From Manis javanica (Eukaryota; Chordata; Mammalia; Pholidota; Manidae): a stretch of 64,000 bases of DNA. A program made the translations under genes and the position numbers. The notes beneath the pieces are model-generated. The model was not told where the DNA came from and did no database searches. It was given only the letters and a program-made list of their open reading frames with translations. Shown one piece after another: positions 37,299 to 48,130 of this stretch. Positions within the stretch are counted from its first letter, which is position 1. Every line of letters begins with the position of its first letter. The stretch spans positions 3,596,001 through 3,660,000 of the forward strand of contig NC_133166.1 of assembly GCF_040802235.1 (NCBI RefSeq). The letters run 5' to 3'.

Positions 37299-38694
37299 GG
37301 TGAGCGGTGCCAGGATGGCGGTGTGAGTAGAGCAGTGGAAATCTCCTCCCAAAAACACATAGAGCTATGAAAATATAACAAAGAAAAATCTTACTAAAAT
37401 AGAGACCACAGGACACAGGACAACATCCAGACCACATACACACCTGCAAGAACCCAGCGCCTTGCAAAGGGGGTAAGATACAAGCCCCGGCCCGGCGGGA
37501 CCCGAGCGCCCCTGCCCCCGGCTCCCGGCGGGTGGAGAGAAACCAGAGCGGTTTTTTTTTTTGGCGAGCGCTTTTTGGAAGCCTTAGAGGGACGGGACCC
37601 CGTTGCTGGGGAGGCAGGGTGGCGGGACCGGTGAGCAGGTGCCTGGGAACGGCGCCGGAGGACAAAGAATATCCCGCTTTTCTCCCTGCGGGACCGGCGG
37701 GCGGGTGCCTGAGACCGGTGCCTGAGGACGGAGGAGGTCGCGCGTTTTCCCCTTTTTTTTTTTTCTCTTTTTGGCGAGCGCTTTTTGGAAGCCTTGAAGG
37801 GACAGGGACCCTGGTACTAGGGAGGCAGGGCGACAGGACTGGTGAGCGGGTGCCTGGGACCGGCACCTGAGGACAAAGAATATCCCGCGTTTTTCCCTGT
37901 TGGACCGGTGGGTGGGTGCCTGAGACCGGCACTTGAGGACGGAAGAAATCGCGTGTTTTTCCCCTTTTTTTCTCTCTTTTTGGCGAGTGCTTTTTGGAAG
38001 CCTTAAAGGGACAGGGACCCCGGTGCTAGGGAGGCAGGGCGGCGGGACTGGTGAGCGGGTGCCTGGGACCAGTGCATGAGGACAAAGAATATCGAGTGTT
38101 CCTTCCCTGCGGGACCGGTGGCTGGGTGCTTTTTGGAAGCCTTGAAAGGACAGGGACCCTGGTGCTAGGGAGACAGGGCAGCAGGACCAGTGAGCGGGTG
38201 CCTGGGACCGGCACCTGAGGACAAAAAAAAAAAATCGCTTGTTTTTTCCTTTTTTTTTTTTTTTCTTCTTTCTGTTCCCTCTCTCATTGTTGCTGTTGTT
38301 GTTTTGGTTTGGAGAGTGCTTTTTGGAAGTCTTAAAGGGGCAGGACAGGTCACTTAGACCAGAGGCAGGGAATCTGGGGATCTCTGGGCACTCTAACCCC
38401 CTGGGCAGCAGGGAGCACAGAGGCCCCTTACAGACATAAATAGCATCCCGGCCGCTCCCCCTCCAACGGGGCTCCACCATTTTGGAGGAACAGCCCCAGC
38501 CAGGCCAAGCCCACAGCAACAGCGGAGATAAACCCCAAAGCAACTGGGCAGGAAGCAGAAGCCCTGTCTGCACACAGCTGCCCAGCACAAGCCACTAGAG
38601 GTCACTATTCTCCCAGGAAAAGACTACAAACCAACAAGAAGGGAAGCTCTTCCAGCCGTCACTTGTACCAGCTCTGCAAACTATCTCTATCACC
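37299..38694 (+). promoter_or_regulatory. L1 5'UTR with monomer-like tandem repeats
   Basis: Long GC-rich 5'UTR, expected to hold the internal promoter. The phrase 'gctttttggaag' occurs at 37,570, 37,780, 37,990, 38,128 and 38,318, giving spacings of 210, 210, 138 and 190 bases. Each unit carries pyrimidine runs and GC-rich text. Composite no. 2 has only two units, so copy number varies between elements. Confidence 0.85.
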
Positions 38695-39585
38695 ATGAAA
38701 AGGCAAAACTGCAGGCAGACAAAGATCACAGAGACAACACCTGAGAAGGAGACAGACCTAACTAGTCCTCCTGAAAAAGAATTCAAAATAAAAATCATGA
38801 ACATGCTGACAGAGATGCAGAGAAAAATGCAAGAGCAATGGGATGAGATGCAGAGAAAAATGCAAGAGCAGTGGGATGAAGTCCGGAAGGAGATCACAGA
38901 TGTCAGGAAAGAGATCACAGAAGTGAAACAATCCCTGGAAGGATTTATAAGCAGAATGGATAAGATGCAAGAGGCCATTGAAGGAATAGAAGCCAGAGAA
39001 CAGGAACGTATAGAAGCTGACATAGAGAGAGATAAAAGGATCTCCAGGAATGAAACAACACTAAGAGAAATATGTGACCAAGCCAAAAGGAATAACATTC
39101 GTATTATAGGGATACCAGAAGAGGAAGAAAGAGGAAAAGGGATAGAAAGTGTCTTTGAAGAAATAATTGCTGAAAACTTCCCCAAACTGGGGGAGGAAAT
39201 AATCGAACAGACCATGGAATTACACAGAACCCCCAACAGAAAGGATCCAAGGAGGACAACACCAAGACACATAGTAATTAAAATGGCAAGGATCAAGGAC
39301 AAGGAAAGAGTTTTAAAGGCAGCTAGAGAGAAAAAGGTCACCTATAAAGGAAAACCACTCAGGCTAACATCAGACTTCTCAACAGAAACCCTACAGGCCA
39401 GAAGAGAATGGCATGATATACTTAATGCAATGAAACAGAAGGGCCTTGAACCAAGGATACTGTATCCAGCACGACTATCATTTAAATATGATGATGGGAT
39501 TAAACAATTCCCAGACAAGCAAAAGCTGAGGGAATTTGCTTCCCACAAACCACCTCTACAGGGCATCCTACAGGGACTGCTCTAG
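38695..39585 (+). CDS. L1 ORF1p, RNA-binding chaperone
   Basis: Intact, 296 residues. The protein packages L1 RNA as trimers in cytoplasmic ribonucleoprotein particles. The N-terminal third is a heptad-rich coiled coil (about residues 25-95), which includes an 11-residue tandem repeat MQRKMQEQWDE. An RRM-like domain follows (NIRIIGIPEEEE near 135-146) and then the basic C-terminal domain with the ARRE segment near 235-240. The ATG sits in a good Kozak context (caccatg). Its length is slightly below that of primate ORF1p, which is normal for other mammals. ORF2 begins 195 bases downstream. Confidence 0.93.
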   Translation: MKRQNCRQTKITETTPEKETDLTSPPEKEFKIKIMNMLTEMQRKMQEQWDEMQRKMQEQWDEVRKEITDVRKEITEVKQSLEGFISRMDKMQEAIEGIEAREQERIEADIERDKRISRNETTLREICDQAKRNNIRIIGIPEEEERGKGIESVFEEIIAENFPKLGEEIIEQTMELHRTPNRKDPRRTTPRHIVIKMARIKDKERVLKAAREKKVTYKGKPLRLTSDFSTETLQARREWHDILNAMKQKGLEPRILYPARLSFKYDDGIKQFPDKQKLREFASHKPPLQGILQGLL

Positions 39586-39780
39586 ATGGGAGCACCCCTA
39601 AAAAGAGCACAGAACAAAACACACAACATATGAAGAATGGAGGAGGAGGAATAAGAAGGGAGAGAAGAAAATAATGTCCAGACAGTGTATATAACAGCTC
39701 AATAAGCGAGCTAAGTTAGGCAGTAAGATACTAAAGAAGCTAACCTTGAACCTTTGGTAACCACGAATCTAAAGCCTGCA

Positions 39781-42700
39781 ATGGCAATAAGTACATATCT
39801 CTCAATAGTCACCCTGAATGTAAATGGACTTAATGCACCAATCAAAAGACATAGAGTAATAGAATGGATAAAAAAGCAAGACCCATCTATATGCTGCTTA
39901 CAAGAAACTCACCTTAAACCCAAAGATAAGCATAGACTAAAAGTCAAGGGATGGAAAAACATATTTCAGGCAAACAACAGTGAGAAGAAAGCAGGGGTTG
40001 CAGTACTAATATCAGACAAAATAGACTTCAAAACAAAGAAAGTAACAAGAGATAAAGAAGGCCACTACATAATGATAAAGGGCTCAGTCCAACAAGAGGA
40101 TATAACCATTCTAAATATATATGCACCCAATACAGGAGCACCAGCATATGTGAAGCAAATACTAACAGAACTAAAGAGGGAAATAGACTGCAATGCATTA
40201 ATTGTAGGAGACTTCAACACACCACTCACCCCAAAGGATAGATCCACCGGGCAGAAAATAAGTAAAGACACACAGGCACTGAACAACACACTAGAACAGA
40301 TGGACCTAATAGACATCTATAGAACTCTACATCCAAAAGCAACAGGATATACATTCTTCTCAAGTGCACATGGAACATTCTCCAGAATAGACCACATACT
40401 AGATCACAAAAAGAGCCTCAGTAAATTCCAAAATATTGAAATTCTACCAACCAATTTTTCAGACCACAAAGGTATGAAAGTAGAAATAAATTCTACAAAG
40501 AAAACAAAAAGGCTCACAAACACATGGAGGCTTAACAACATGCTACTAAATAATCAATGGATCAATGAACAAATCAAAATAGAGATCAAGGAATATATAG
40601 AAACAAATGACAACAACAACACTAAGCCCCAACTTCTGTGGGATGCAGCGAAAGCAGTCTTAAGAGGAAAGTATATAGCAATCCAGGCACACTTGAAGAA
40701 GGAAGAACAATCCCAAATGAATAGTCTAACATCACAATTATTAAAACTGGAAAAAGAAGAACAAAGGAGGCCTAAAGTCAGCAGAAGGTGGGACATAATA
40801 AAGATCAGAGAAGAAATAAACAAAATTGAGAAGAATAAAACAATAGCAAAAATCAACAAAACCAAGAGCTGGTTCTTTGAGAAAATAAACAAAATAGATA
40901 AGCCTCTAGGCAAACTTATTAAGAGAAAAAGAGAATCAACACAAATCAGCATAATCAGAAATAAGAATGGAAAAATCATGACAGACCCCACAGAAACACA
41001 AAGAATTATTAAAGACTGCAATGAAAACCTATATGCCAACAAGCTGGAAAACCTAGAAGAAATGGACAACTTCCTCGAAAAATACAACCTCCCAAGACTG
41101 ACCAAGGAAGAAACACAAAAGTTAAACAAACCAATTATTTGCAAAGAAATTGAAACGGTAATCAAAAAACTACCCAAGAACAAAACCCCGGGGCCGGACG
41201 GATTTACCTCGGAATTTTATCAGACACAAGAGAAGACATAATACCCATTCTCCTTAAAGTGTTCCACAAAATAGAAGAAGAGAGAATACTCCCAAACTCA
41301 TTCTATGAGGCCAACATCACCCTAATACCAAAACCAGGAAAAGACCCCACCAAAAAAGAAAATTACAGACCAATATCCCTGATGAATGTAGATGCAAAAA
41401 TACTCAATAAAATATTAGCAAACAGAATTCAACAGTATATCCAAAGGATCATACACCATGACCAAGTGGGGTTCATCCCAGGGATGCAAGGATGGTACAA
41501 CATTCGAAAATCCATCAACATCATCCACCACATCAACAAAAAGAAAGACAAAAACCACATGATCATCTCCATAGATGCTGAAAAAGCATTTGACAAAATT
41601 CAACATCCATTCATGATAAAAACTCTCAGCAAAATGGGAATAGAGGGCAAGTACCTCAACATAATAAAGGCCATATATGATAAACCCACAGCCAGCATTA
41701 TACTGAACAGCGAGAAGCTGAAAGCATTTCCTCTGAGATCGGGAACCAGACAGGGATGCCCGCTCTCCCCACTGTTATTTAACATAGTACTGGAGGTCCT
41801 AGCCACGGCAATCAGACAAAACAAAGAAATACAAGGAATCCAGATTGGTAAAGAAGAAGTTAAACTGTCACTATTTGCAGATGATATGATACTGTACATA
41901 AAAAACCCTAAAGACTCCACTCCAAAACTACTAGAACTGATATCGGAATACAGCAAAGTTGCAGGATACAAAATTAACACACAGAAATCTGTAGCTTTCC
42001 TATACACTAACAACGAATCAATAGAAAGAGAAATCAGGAAAACAATTCTATTCACCATTGCATCAAAAAGAATAAAATACCTAGGAATAAACCTAACCAA
42101 AGAAGTGAAAGACTTATACTCTGAAAACTACAAGTCACTCTTAAGAGAAATTAAAGGGGACACTAATAAATGGAAACTCATCCCATGCTTATGGCTAGGA
42201 AGAATTAATATCGTCAAAATGGCCATCCTGCCCAAAGCAATATACGGATTTGATGCAATCCCTCTCAAATTACCAGCAACATTCTTCAATGAATTGGAAC
42301 AAATAATTCAAAAATTCATATGGAAACACCAAAGACCCAGAATAGCCAAAGCAATCCTAAAAAAGAAGAATAAAGTAGGGGGGATCTCACTCCCCAACTT
42401 CATGCTCTACTACAAAGCCATAGTAATCAAGACAATTTGGTACTGGCACAAGAACAGAGCCACAGACCAGTGGAACAGATTAGAGACCCCAGAAATTAAC
42501 CCAAACATATATGGTCAATTAATATTTGATAAAGGAGCCATGGACATACAATGGCAAAATGACAGTCTCTTCAACAGATGGTGCTGGCAAAACTGGACAG
42601 CTACATGTAGGAGAATGAAACTGGATCATTGTCTAACCCCATATACAAAGGTAAACTCAAAATGGATCAAAGACCTGAATGTAAGTCATGAAACCATAAA

Positions 42701-43595
42701 AGTCTTGGAAAAAAACATAGGCAAAAACCTCTTAGACATAAACATGAGTGATCTCTTCTTGAACATATCTCCCCGGGCAAGGAAAACAACAGAAAAAATG
42801 AGCAAGTGGGACTACATTAAGCTGAAAAGCTTCTGTACAGCGAAAGACACCATCAATAGAACAAAAAGGAACCCTACAGTATGGGAGAATATATTTGAAA
42901 ATGACACATCCGATAAAGGCTTGACGTCCAGAATATATAAAGAGCTCACACGCCTCAACAAACAAAAAACAAATAACCCAATTAAAAAATGGGCAGAGGA
43001 ACTGAACAGACAGTTCTCCAAAAAAGAAATACAGATGGCCAAGAGACACATGAAAAGATGCTCCACATCGCTAATTATCAGAGAAATGCAAATTAAAGCT
43101 ACAATGAGGTATCACCTCACACCAGTAAGGATGGCTGCCATCCAAAAGACAAACAACAACAAATGTTGGCGAGGCTGTGGAGAAAGGGGAACCCTCCTAC
43201 ACTGCTGGTGGGAATGTAAATTAGTTCAACCATTGTGGAAAGCAGTATGGAGGTGCATCAAAATGCTCAAAACAGACCTACCATTTGACCCAGGAATTCC
43301 ACTCCTAGGAATTTACCCTAAGAACGCAGCAATCAAGTTTGAGAAAGACAGATGCACTCCTATGTTTATCGCAGCACTATTTACAATAGCCAAGAATTGG
43401 AAGCAACCTAAATGTCCATCGGTAGATGAATGGATAAAGAAGATGTGGTACATATACACAATGGAATACTACTCAGCCATAAGAAGTGGAAAAATCCAAC
43501 CATTTGCAGCAACATGGATGGAGCTGGAGAGTATTATGCTCAGTGAAATAAGCCAAGCAGAGAAAGAGAAATACCAAATGATTTCACTCATCTGA
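39781..43595 (+). pseudogene. L1 ORF2p, endonuclease-reverse transcriptase, single frameshift
   Basis: About 1,270 codons, the full length for ORF2. The AP-endonuclease domain has its hallmark blocks LNVNGLN near residue 12, QETHLK near 42, NIYAPN, VGDFNT and FSDHK. The RT holds the FADDMILY catalytic box at about 41,874. The C-terminal cysteine-histidine motif ([18 protein letters not shown]) is at about 43,163-43,216. The frame shifts once near 41,230-41,240, where the usual 'cagacatacagagaag' reads 'cagacacaagagaag', one base short. Both sides are otherwise open. The natural start is the ATG at 39,781; upstream in-frame codons lack an ATG. Retrotransposition in cis would need this frame, so the copy is probably dead, though only just. 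Confidence 0.92.
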
Positions 43596-43970
43596 GGAGT
43601 ATAGGAACAAAGGAAAAACTGAAGGAACAAAACAGCAGCAGAATTACAGAACCCAAAAATGGACTAACAGGTACCAAAGGGAAAGGAACTGGGGAGGATG
43701 GGTGGGCAGGGAGGGATAAGGGGGGGGAAGAAGAAGGGGGGTATTAAGATTAGCATGCATGGGGGGAGAGGGAGCAAGGGGAGGGTGGGCTGCACAACAC
43801 AGAGAGGACAAGTAGTGACTCTACAACATTTTGCTAAGCTGATGGACAGTAACCGTAATGTGGTTGTTATTGGGGACCTGATATAGGGGAGAGCATAGTA
43901 AACATAGTATTCTTCATGTAAGTGTAGATTAAAAATTAAAAAAAAAAAAAAAAGAAAGAAAGAAAGAAAA
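43596..43970 (+). repeat. L1 3'UTR and internal A-rich end
   Basis: Contains a G-rich polypurine tract (43,690-43,795), typical of mammalian L1 3'UTRs, then 'cttcatgtaagtgtagatta' and an A/GAAA-rich tract at 43,931-43,970 that marks the original L1 end. No strong AATAAA is near, which favours read-through into the tail. Confidence 0.85.
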
Positions 43971-45446
43971 GGGGGATTACTCCTTAACAGGATAAAACTA
44001 CTGGTAAATCAAAGATCAACGCATGCTTTAAATATCCTTAATGTTGATCACTTAAAGGGTGTCAGATGATCAGCTATGGAGGCACTCTTTTCTGATAATA
44101 TTCCTTTCTCTTAATTAAAAAAAAAAAAAGCAGTTACTGTGTGCTGACCTCCAATGAGTTCTGCACAGTGGTATAGAGGGCATGTCAAAGTGTGGGCAAA
44201 GGGTCTGTTTGTTTCTACGCAGAAGATAAAGGCCTAGCTTGGATACCCAGAAAATGAACTAAGATACGATATGAGGAGGAGCTTCCGGCATCAGCACTCT
44301 CTGGAGGATTTGTGCCGGGGGATGATCATCAAAAAGCCTCCACAGGGATCCGGACGATGCTGCGGTTGTGGCTGCATCCAGCCCACCATCTCCTGGACTT
44401 GCCATGAGAAGGAGGAGGGAGATGTCTAGGCTGGCATGTGCATACAGTGAGACAACGAATTTGACCGGATCTGTCTGTTGGAACTCAACCAGGAGTTGGG
44501 AGGGGTGCAAGTTGTAGCACCCCAAAATCTCATGACTATAGACTATCTATGGTTAAAAGAACATATGGGATGTGAACAGATCCCAGAAATGGGCTGCTTT
44601 AATTTGTCTGATGGTTCAAGTACAGTTGGAAAATATCCATCATATCATAGATAAATTTTCACAAATGCCTAGGGTGCCTAAATGGTTTTCTTGGCTTCAC
44701 TGGAGATGGCTGGTAATTATAGATTTGCTTTGTTTATGTCACCGTATTCCTATTATGTCAATATGTGTGTGCAAATTAGTTAGTAGTTTAAAACCTATAC
44801 ATACTTAAGGTACTATACAAGAAGATATGTCAAAGAAATAATCAATCCTCCCAAGTTTCCTTCATATGCTACATCTATAGCTTTTCTTCTTCCTTCCTAA
44901 TTACAAACTTTAAATAGAATTCGTGCCTCATATCGAATTTACCGAGTATCATAATTCCTCCAGGTGGTAAAGATACCTCGAGACAAGTGCTGGGCATAGA
45001 AGCCACAGGGCATAAATCTGCAAAGAAGTAAAAAGCTAACCTTTGCAAACAATATGGCTTCTCTCTCACTTACCAACTTTACATTTCCCTGTATGGCCCC
45101 GGAAGATGACTGGTTAGCCAGAGACGGGTAAGATTCCTCAAGGGAGGAACAACCTAAGACAGGCACAGTCGCAGGGGGGCCATCAGGTGAGAATTTGGGG
45201 ATCAACAGAGGTGAGGCTCAGAACCTCACCCCCCCTGTTTTGAGAGAAATCTTCTGCATCCGTGGATGTTTTGCTGCCCTTGTCTAGCCTGGATTAATAC
45301 TTAGTCCATAGGCACACACCTGATCATCTGATCATCTACATTTGCCTTCTTACAGCACTAAACTATGTTTTCTACCTTTATCTTGCATCTACCTACCACT
45401 TCAGCATTTTATTAAAAATAAAAATAATAATAATAATAGGAGAAAT
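43971..45446 (+). pseudogene. betaretrovirus-like ERV pol-end/env fragment in L1 tail no. 1
   Basis: Transduced sequence. A second A run sits at 44,118-44,130. A stretch at about 44,185-44,250 resembles the integrase C-terminus of betaretroviruses (WAKG block). Env sequence begins near 44,290 but most of the surface subunit is absent. The transmembrane-subunit part (44,480-44,830) retains the DYLWLKEH block and the membrane anchor but has a frameshifting deletion near 44,613. Non-coding sequence with no motif I know continues to the LTR. Broken here; the better-preserved copy is in composite no. 2. Confidence 0.75.
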
Positions 45447-45768
45447 GTGGGATCAACATATAAATCAAGTACAAAAATCAAACGAATATTCATATTTGAC
45501 CTGATTGTTTATAGGTCATATTGCATGATCAAAACCGAAAGTTTCTGTGATGACTGCCCTTGTACTGTTCACCTTGTAAGAATTTATTCACTATGTAAGA
45601 ATTCGTTCACCATGTAAGAACTTGTTCGTTATGCTTCAGAAGATTGGAGACTGACGAGAATTAGGCTTGAGATGGATTAATGATTGTACATTGAGCGTTG
45701 ACCCCCCTGTACTGAATTTTATTGTTGTTAACAACCATTTGATCAATAAATATGAGAGATGCCCTCTC
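45447..45768 (+). repeat. ERV LTR (U3-R) ending composite no. 1
   Basis: Starts TG after a purine-rich tract (ggagaaa) and stops at the poly(A) site 16 bases after AATAAA (45,744-45,749). It has the same 20-22 base near-repeats (45,570-45,632) and length (322) as the LTRs at 9,959-10,281 and 54,815-55,137. Confidence 0.85.
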
Positions 45769-45775
45769 AAAAAAA

Positions 45776-45793
45776 AAAAATAGAGCAATTGTT
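45776..45793 (+). repeat. target-site duplication, 3' copy, composite no. 1
   Basis: Identical to 37,281-37,298. Its first A residues merge with the element poly(A), as usual for L1 insertions. Confidence 0.95.
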
Positions 45794-46656
45794 AAAAATG
45801 CTGCATTACCTATGAGATAAAATATTATCATCCTATTTGATGTTACGATTTTGGAGATGGTAAAAAATATTTTTTAAAAGGTTATCAAATAGTATACTGG
45901 GTACATACATGTAATTGTAAATGATTATATACATGCAGAGGTATGAATATATGATAAACATGTCATATTTCATCGCTTTGATTGTGCTTTAAGTGAAAGT
46001 TTAACCCTTTTACCCACATTAGCAAAGAGGAAAGTGAAAATTTTCACAAGACCTTTCAAGTAGTTGGTTGGGGAAACTGGTTTGTGTTCTATATGGGATC
46101 CACCACTGAGACTTTTTCTTAGAGAAAAGGCATATGGGCATTGAGGAATTAGATTCTCACCCTCCCGTCCAGACATCAGGGCTGCATATCCATGACTCAC
46201 ACACATACATGCAGTGAGAATTGAGTGAGGAGATTCTGGACTAGAAAGGTAACCTGCTATTTTTCCACATCTCAGTCTAGTTCTAACGAAGTGGGAACAG
46301 CACACCAAGTTAAGTAACAGTTTTTCTTTACCTGACCAAAAAACACAAATAAACACGTGAGTGATTGGCCTATTTCAGATTTAAAATGGAAAAATTAACT
46401 TGGAAAAATGTTCTCCCCGGTATTCTAGACTAACAATCAGGAACTAGTGTGTGGTAAATCCAAAACAAATCCAAGAGAATTCACTTCATTTACTGAGAAA
46501 GAGAGTTCACACATCCTAACTCTCCATGACCAGCTGGATGGTTCACGCATTCCACCCTCAGAATTGCTGTGACAATTAGGGAGCTGTCCACGGTCAAAAA
46601 CCTTCCATGGCAAAAAGTTAGTCTGAGAAAAGGTGGTAAGAGAAGAGAGGGAGAGA

Positions 46657-46695
<39 letters not shown>

Positions 46696-47105
46696 CCTAT
46701 CATCTATTTCTCTATACTTTCATACATATCAATGTTAGATATTACAGAAGAAATTGTTCTCATTTCACCATCCACAGTCCTTGAATCCTAACACACAAAA
46801 ACATTGTAAACAATAAGTGTGCAGGATATGGGTTCTGTTAAAACATTCTCTAAATTGAAAGAGAAGGGTTGGTATATCTGTAAAATAATTGTTTGCTGGT
46901 TAAATAGATTCATTTCTATCTTCAAACAACCAGAGCCTGCTACTAGCTAACAAACCTGAGTGACAGACATTTCCTACCAGGAGCTGAAGCTGTTAAGATG
47001 TGCAGAGTTTACTGTTAGGGACTTATACTGAAATTTAAACTCTTGGGAAATGGGCCCCTTAAGTTCCAGAACAATAATTAATCTCTATGGTATAGTAATA
47101 TCTAT
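45794..47105. other. intergenic between the composite L1s
   Basis: Collinear with 12,742-14,030 in copy A. A GA microsatellite at 46,640-46,692 is much longer than its copy A counterpart (13,595-13,622). No gene. Confidence 0.75.
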
Positions 47106-47122
47106 AAAAAATTAAACAATGT
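47106..47122 (+). repeat. target-site duplication, 5' copy, composite no. 2
   Basis: 'aaaaaattaaacaatgt' recurs at 55,143-55,159 after the terminal poly(A). Copy A has the unduplicated site at 14,031-14,040. Confidence 0.9.
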
Positions 47123-48130
47123 TGCTAGAGTGGGAGCCAAGACGGCGGCGTGAGTAGAGCAGCAGAACTCTCCTCCCAAAACCACATTTATCTATGAAAA
47201 TATAACAAAGACAACTATTCCTAAAATAGAGACCAGAGGACACAGGACAACATACAGACCACATCCACACCTGCGAGAACCCAGTGCCTCGCGAAGGGGG
47301 TAAGATACAAGCCCTGGCCTGGCGGGATCTGAGCGCACCTCCCCCCGGCTCCCGGCGGGTGGAGAGGAGTCAGAAGGGAGAGGGAGCCCAGGACTGCTGA
47401 ACACACGGCGCCAGCCGGCCCGACAAGAGCACAGACACAGTGCATGCGTGGAGTCCTGGATACTAGGGAAACAGGGTGGTAGGACTGGTGAGCGGGTGTC
47501 TGAGGCCAATGCCAGAGAACAAAGAAACGGGAGCGGCTTTTTTTTTTTTTTTTGGTGAGTGCTTTTTGGAAGCCTTAAAGGGACAGGGACCCCAATACTA
47601 GGGAAACAGGGCAGCAAGACCGGTGAGTGGGTGCCTGAGATTGGTGCCTGAGAACAAAGAAAATCGTGCATTTTCCCTTTTTTTTTTCTTTATTTATTTA
47701 ACTTTTTTTTTTTCTTTCATTGTTGCTGTTGTTGCTTTGGTTGGGAGAGTGCTTTTTGGAAGTCTTAAAGGGGCAGGACAGGACACGTAGCCCAGAGACA
47801 GGGAATCTGGGGATCTCTGGGCACTCTAACCCCCAGGGCAACAGGGAGCACAGAGGCCCCTTACGGACATAAATAGCCTCCCAGGGGCTCCCCCTCCAAT
47901 GGGGCTCCACCATTTTGGATGAGCAGCCCCAGCCAGATCACGCCCACAACTACAGTGCAGATAAACTCCAGAGCAATGGGGAAGGAAGCAGAAGCCCTGT
48001 CTGCGCACAGTTGCCAAGAACAAGCCACTAGAGGTCGCTGTTCTCCAAGGAGAGGAAGGCCACAAGCCAACAAGAAGGAAAGCTCTTCCAGCTGTCACTC
48101 GTACCAGCTCTGCAAACTATCTCTGTCACC
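47123..48130 (+). promoter_or_regulatory. L1 5'UTR with two monomer-like units
   Basis: 'gctttttggaag' occurs at 47,561 and 47,751 only, compared with five times in composite no. 1. The remaining text, including the region before ORF1, aligns between the two elements. Confidence 0.8.

Larger units (their letters stand above)
37299..45780 (+). mobile_element. composite element no. 1: full-length L1 plus transduced ERV 3' end
   Basis: One insertion, because a single target-site duplication encloses everything. The order is L1 5'UTR, ORF1, ORF2, L1 3'UTR and its own A-rich end (43,931-43,970), then about 1.8 kb of ERV-derived sequence and a terminal 12-base poly(A). The AATAAA used is that of the ERV LTR. 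The unoccupied site is preserved in duplication copy A, so insertion followed the duplication. The same internal junctions recur in composite no. 2. The best explanation is a 3' transduction fixed in an L1 source element: L1 transcription reading past its weak signal into a neighbouring ERV. Confidence 0.93.

Noticed and set aside
37299-38694. GC-rich block as a CpG-island promoter of a host gene
   Set aside because: It lies inside the target-site duplication of the L1 insertion and is the L1 5'UTR.
38595-39341. Minus-strand 248-codon open frame opposite L1 ORF1
   Set aside because: It is the reverse complement of the intact ORF1; its composition (serine- and leucine-rich) is a mirror of the coiled-coil codons. 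Not a gene.
40554-41183. Minus-strand 209-codon open frame opposite L1 ORF2
   Set aside because: Mirror of an A-rich coding strand, which has few antisense stops. It recurs in the second L1 only because the sequence is shared.
44939-45205. Minus-strand open frame conserved in both ERV tails (also 54,355-54,582)
   Set aside because: The two tails are recent copies of one source, so conservation carries no weight, and the length differs between them. No domain seen.
43971-45768. ERV tail as a separate ERV inserted next to, or into, the L1 3' end
   Set aside because: There is no 5' LTR and no target duplication between L1 and the tail, the only poly(A) and matching duplication lie after the LTR, and the same junction recurs in a second insertion.
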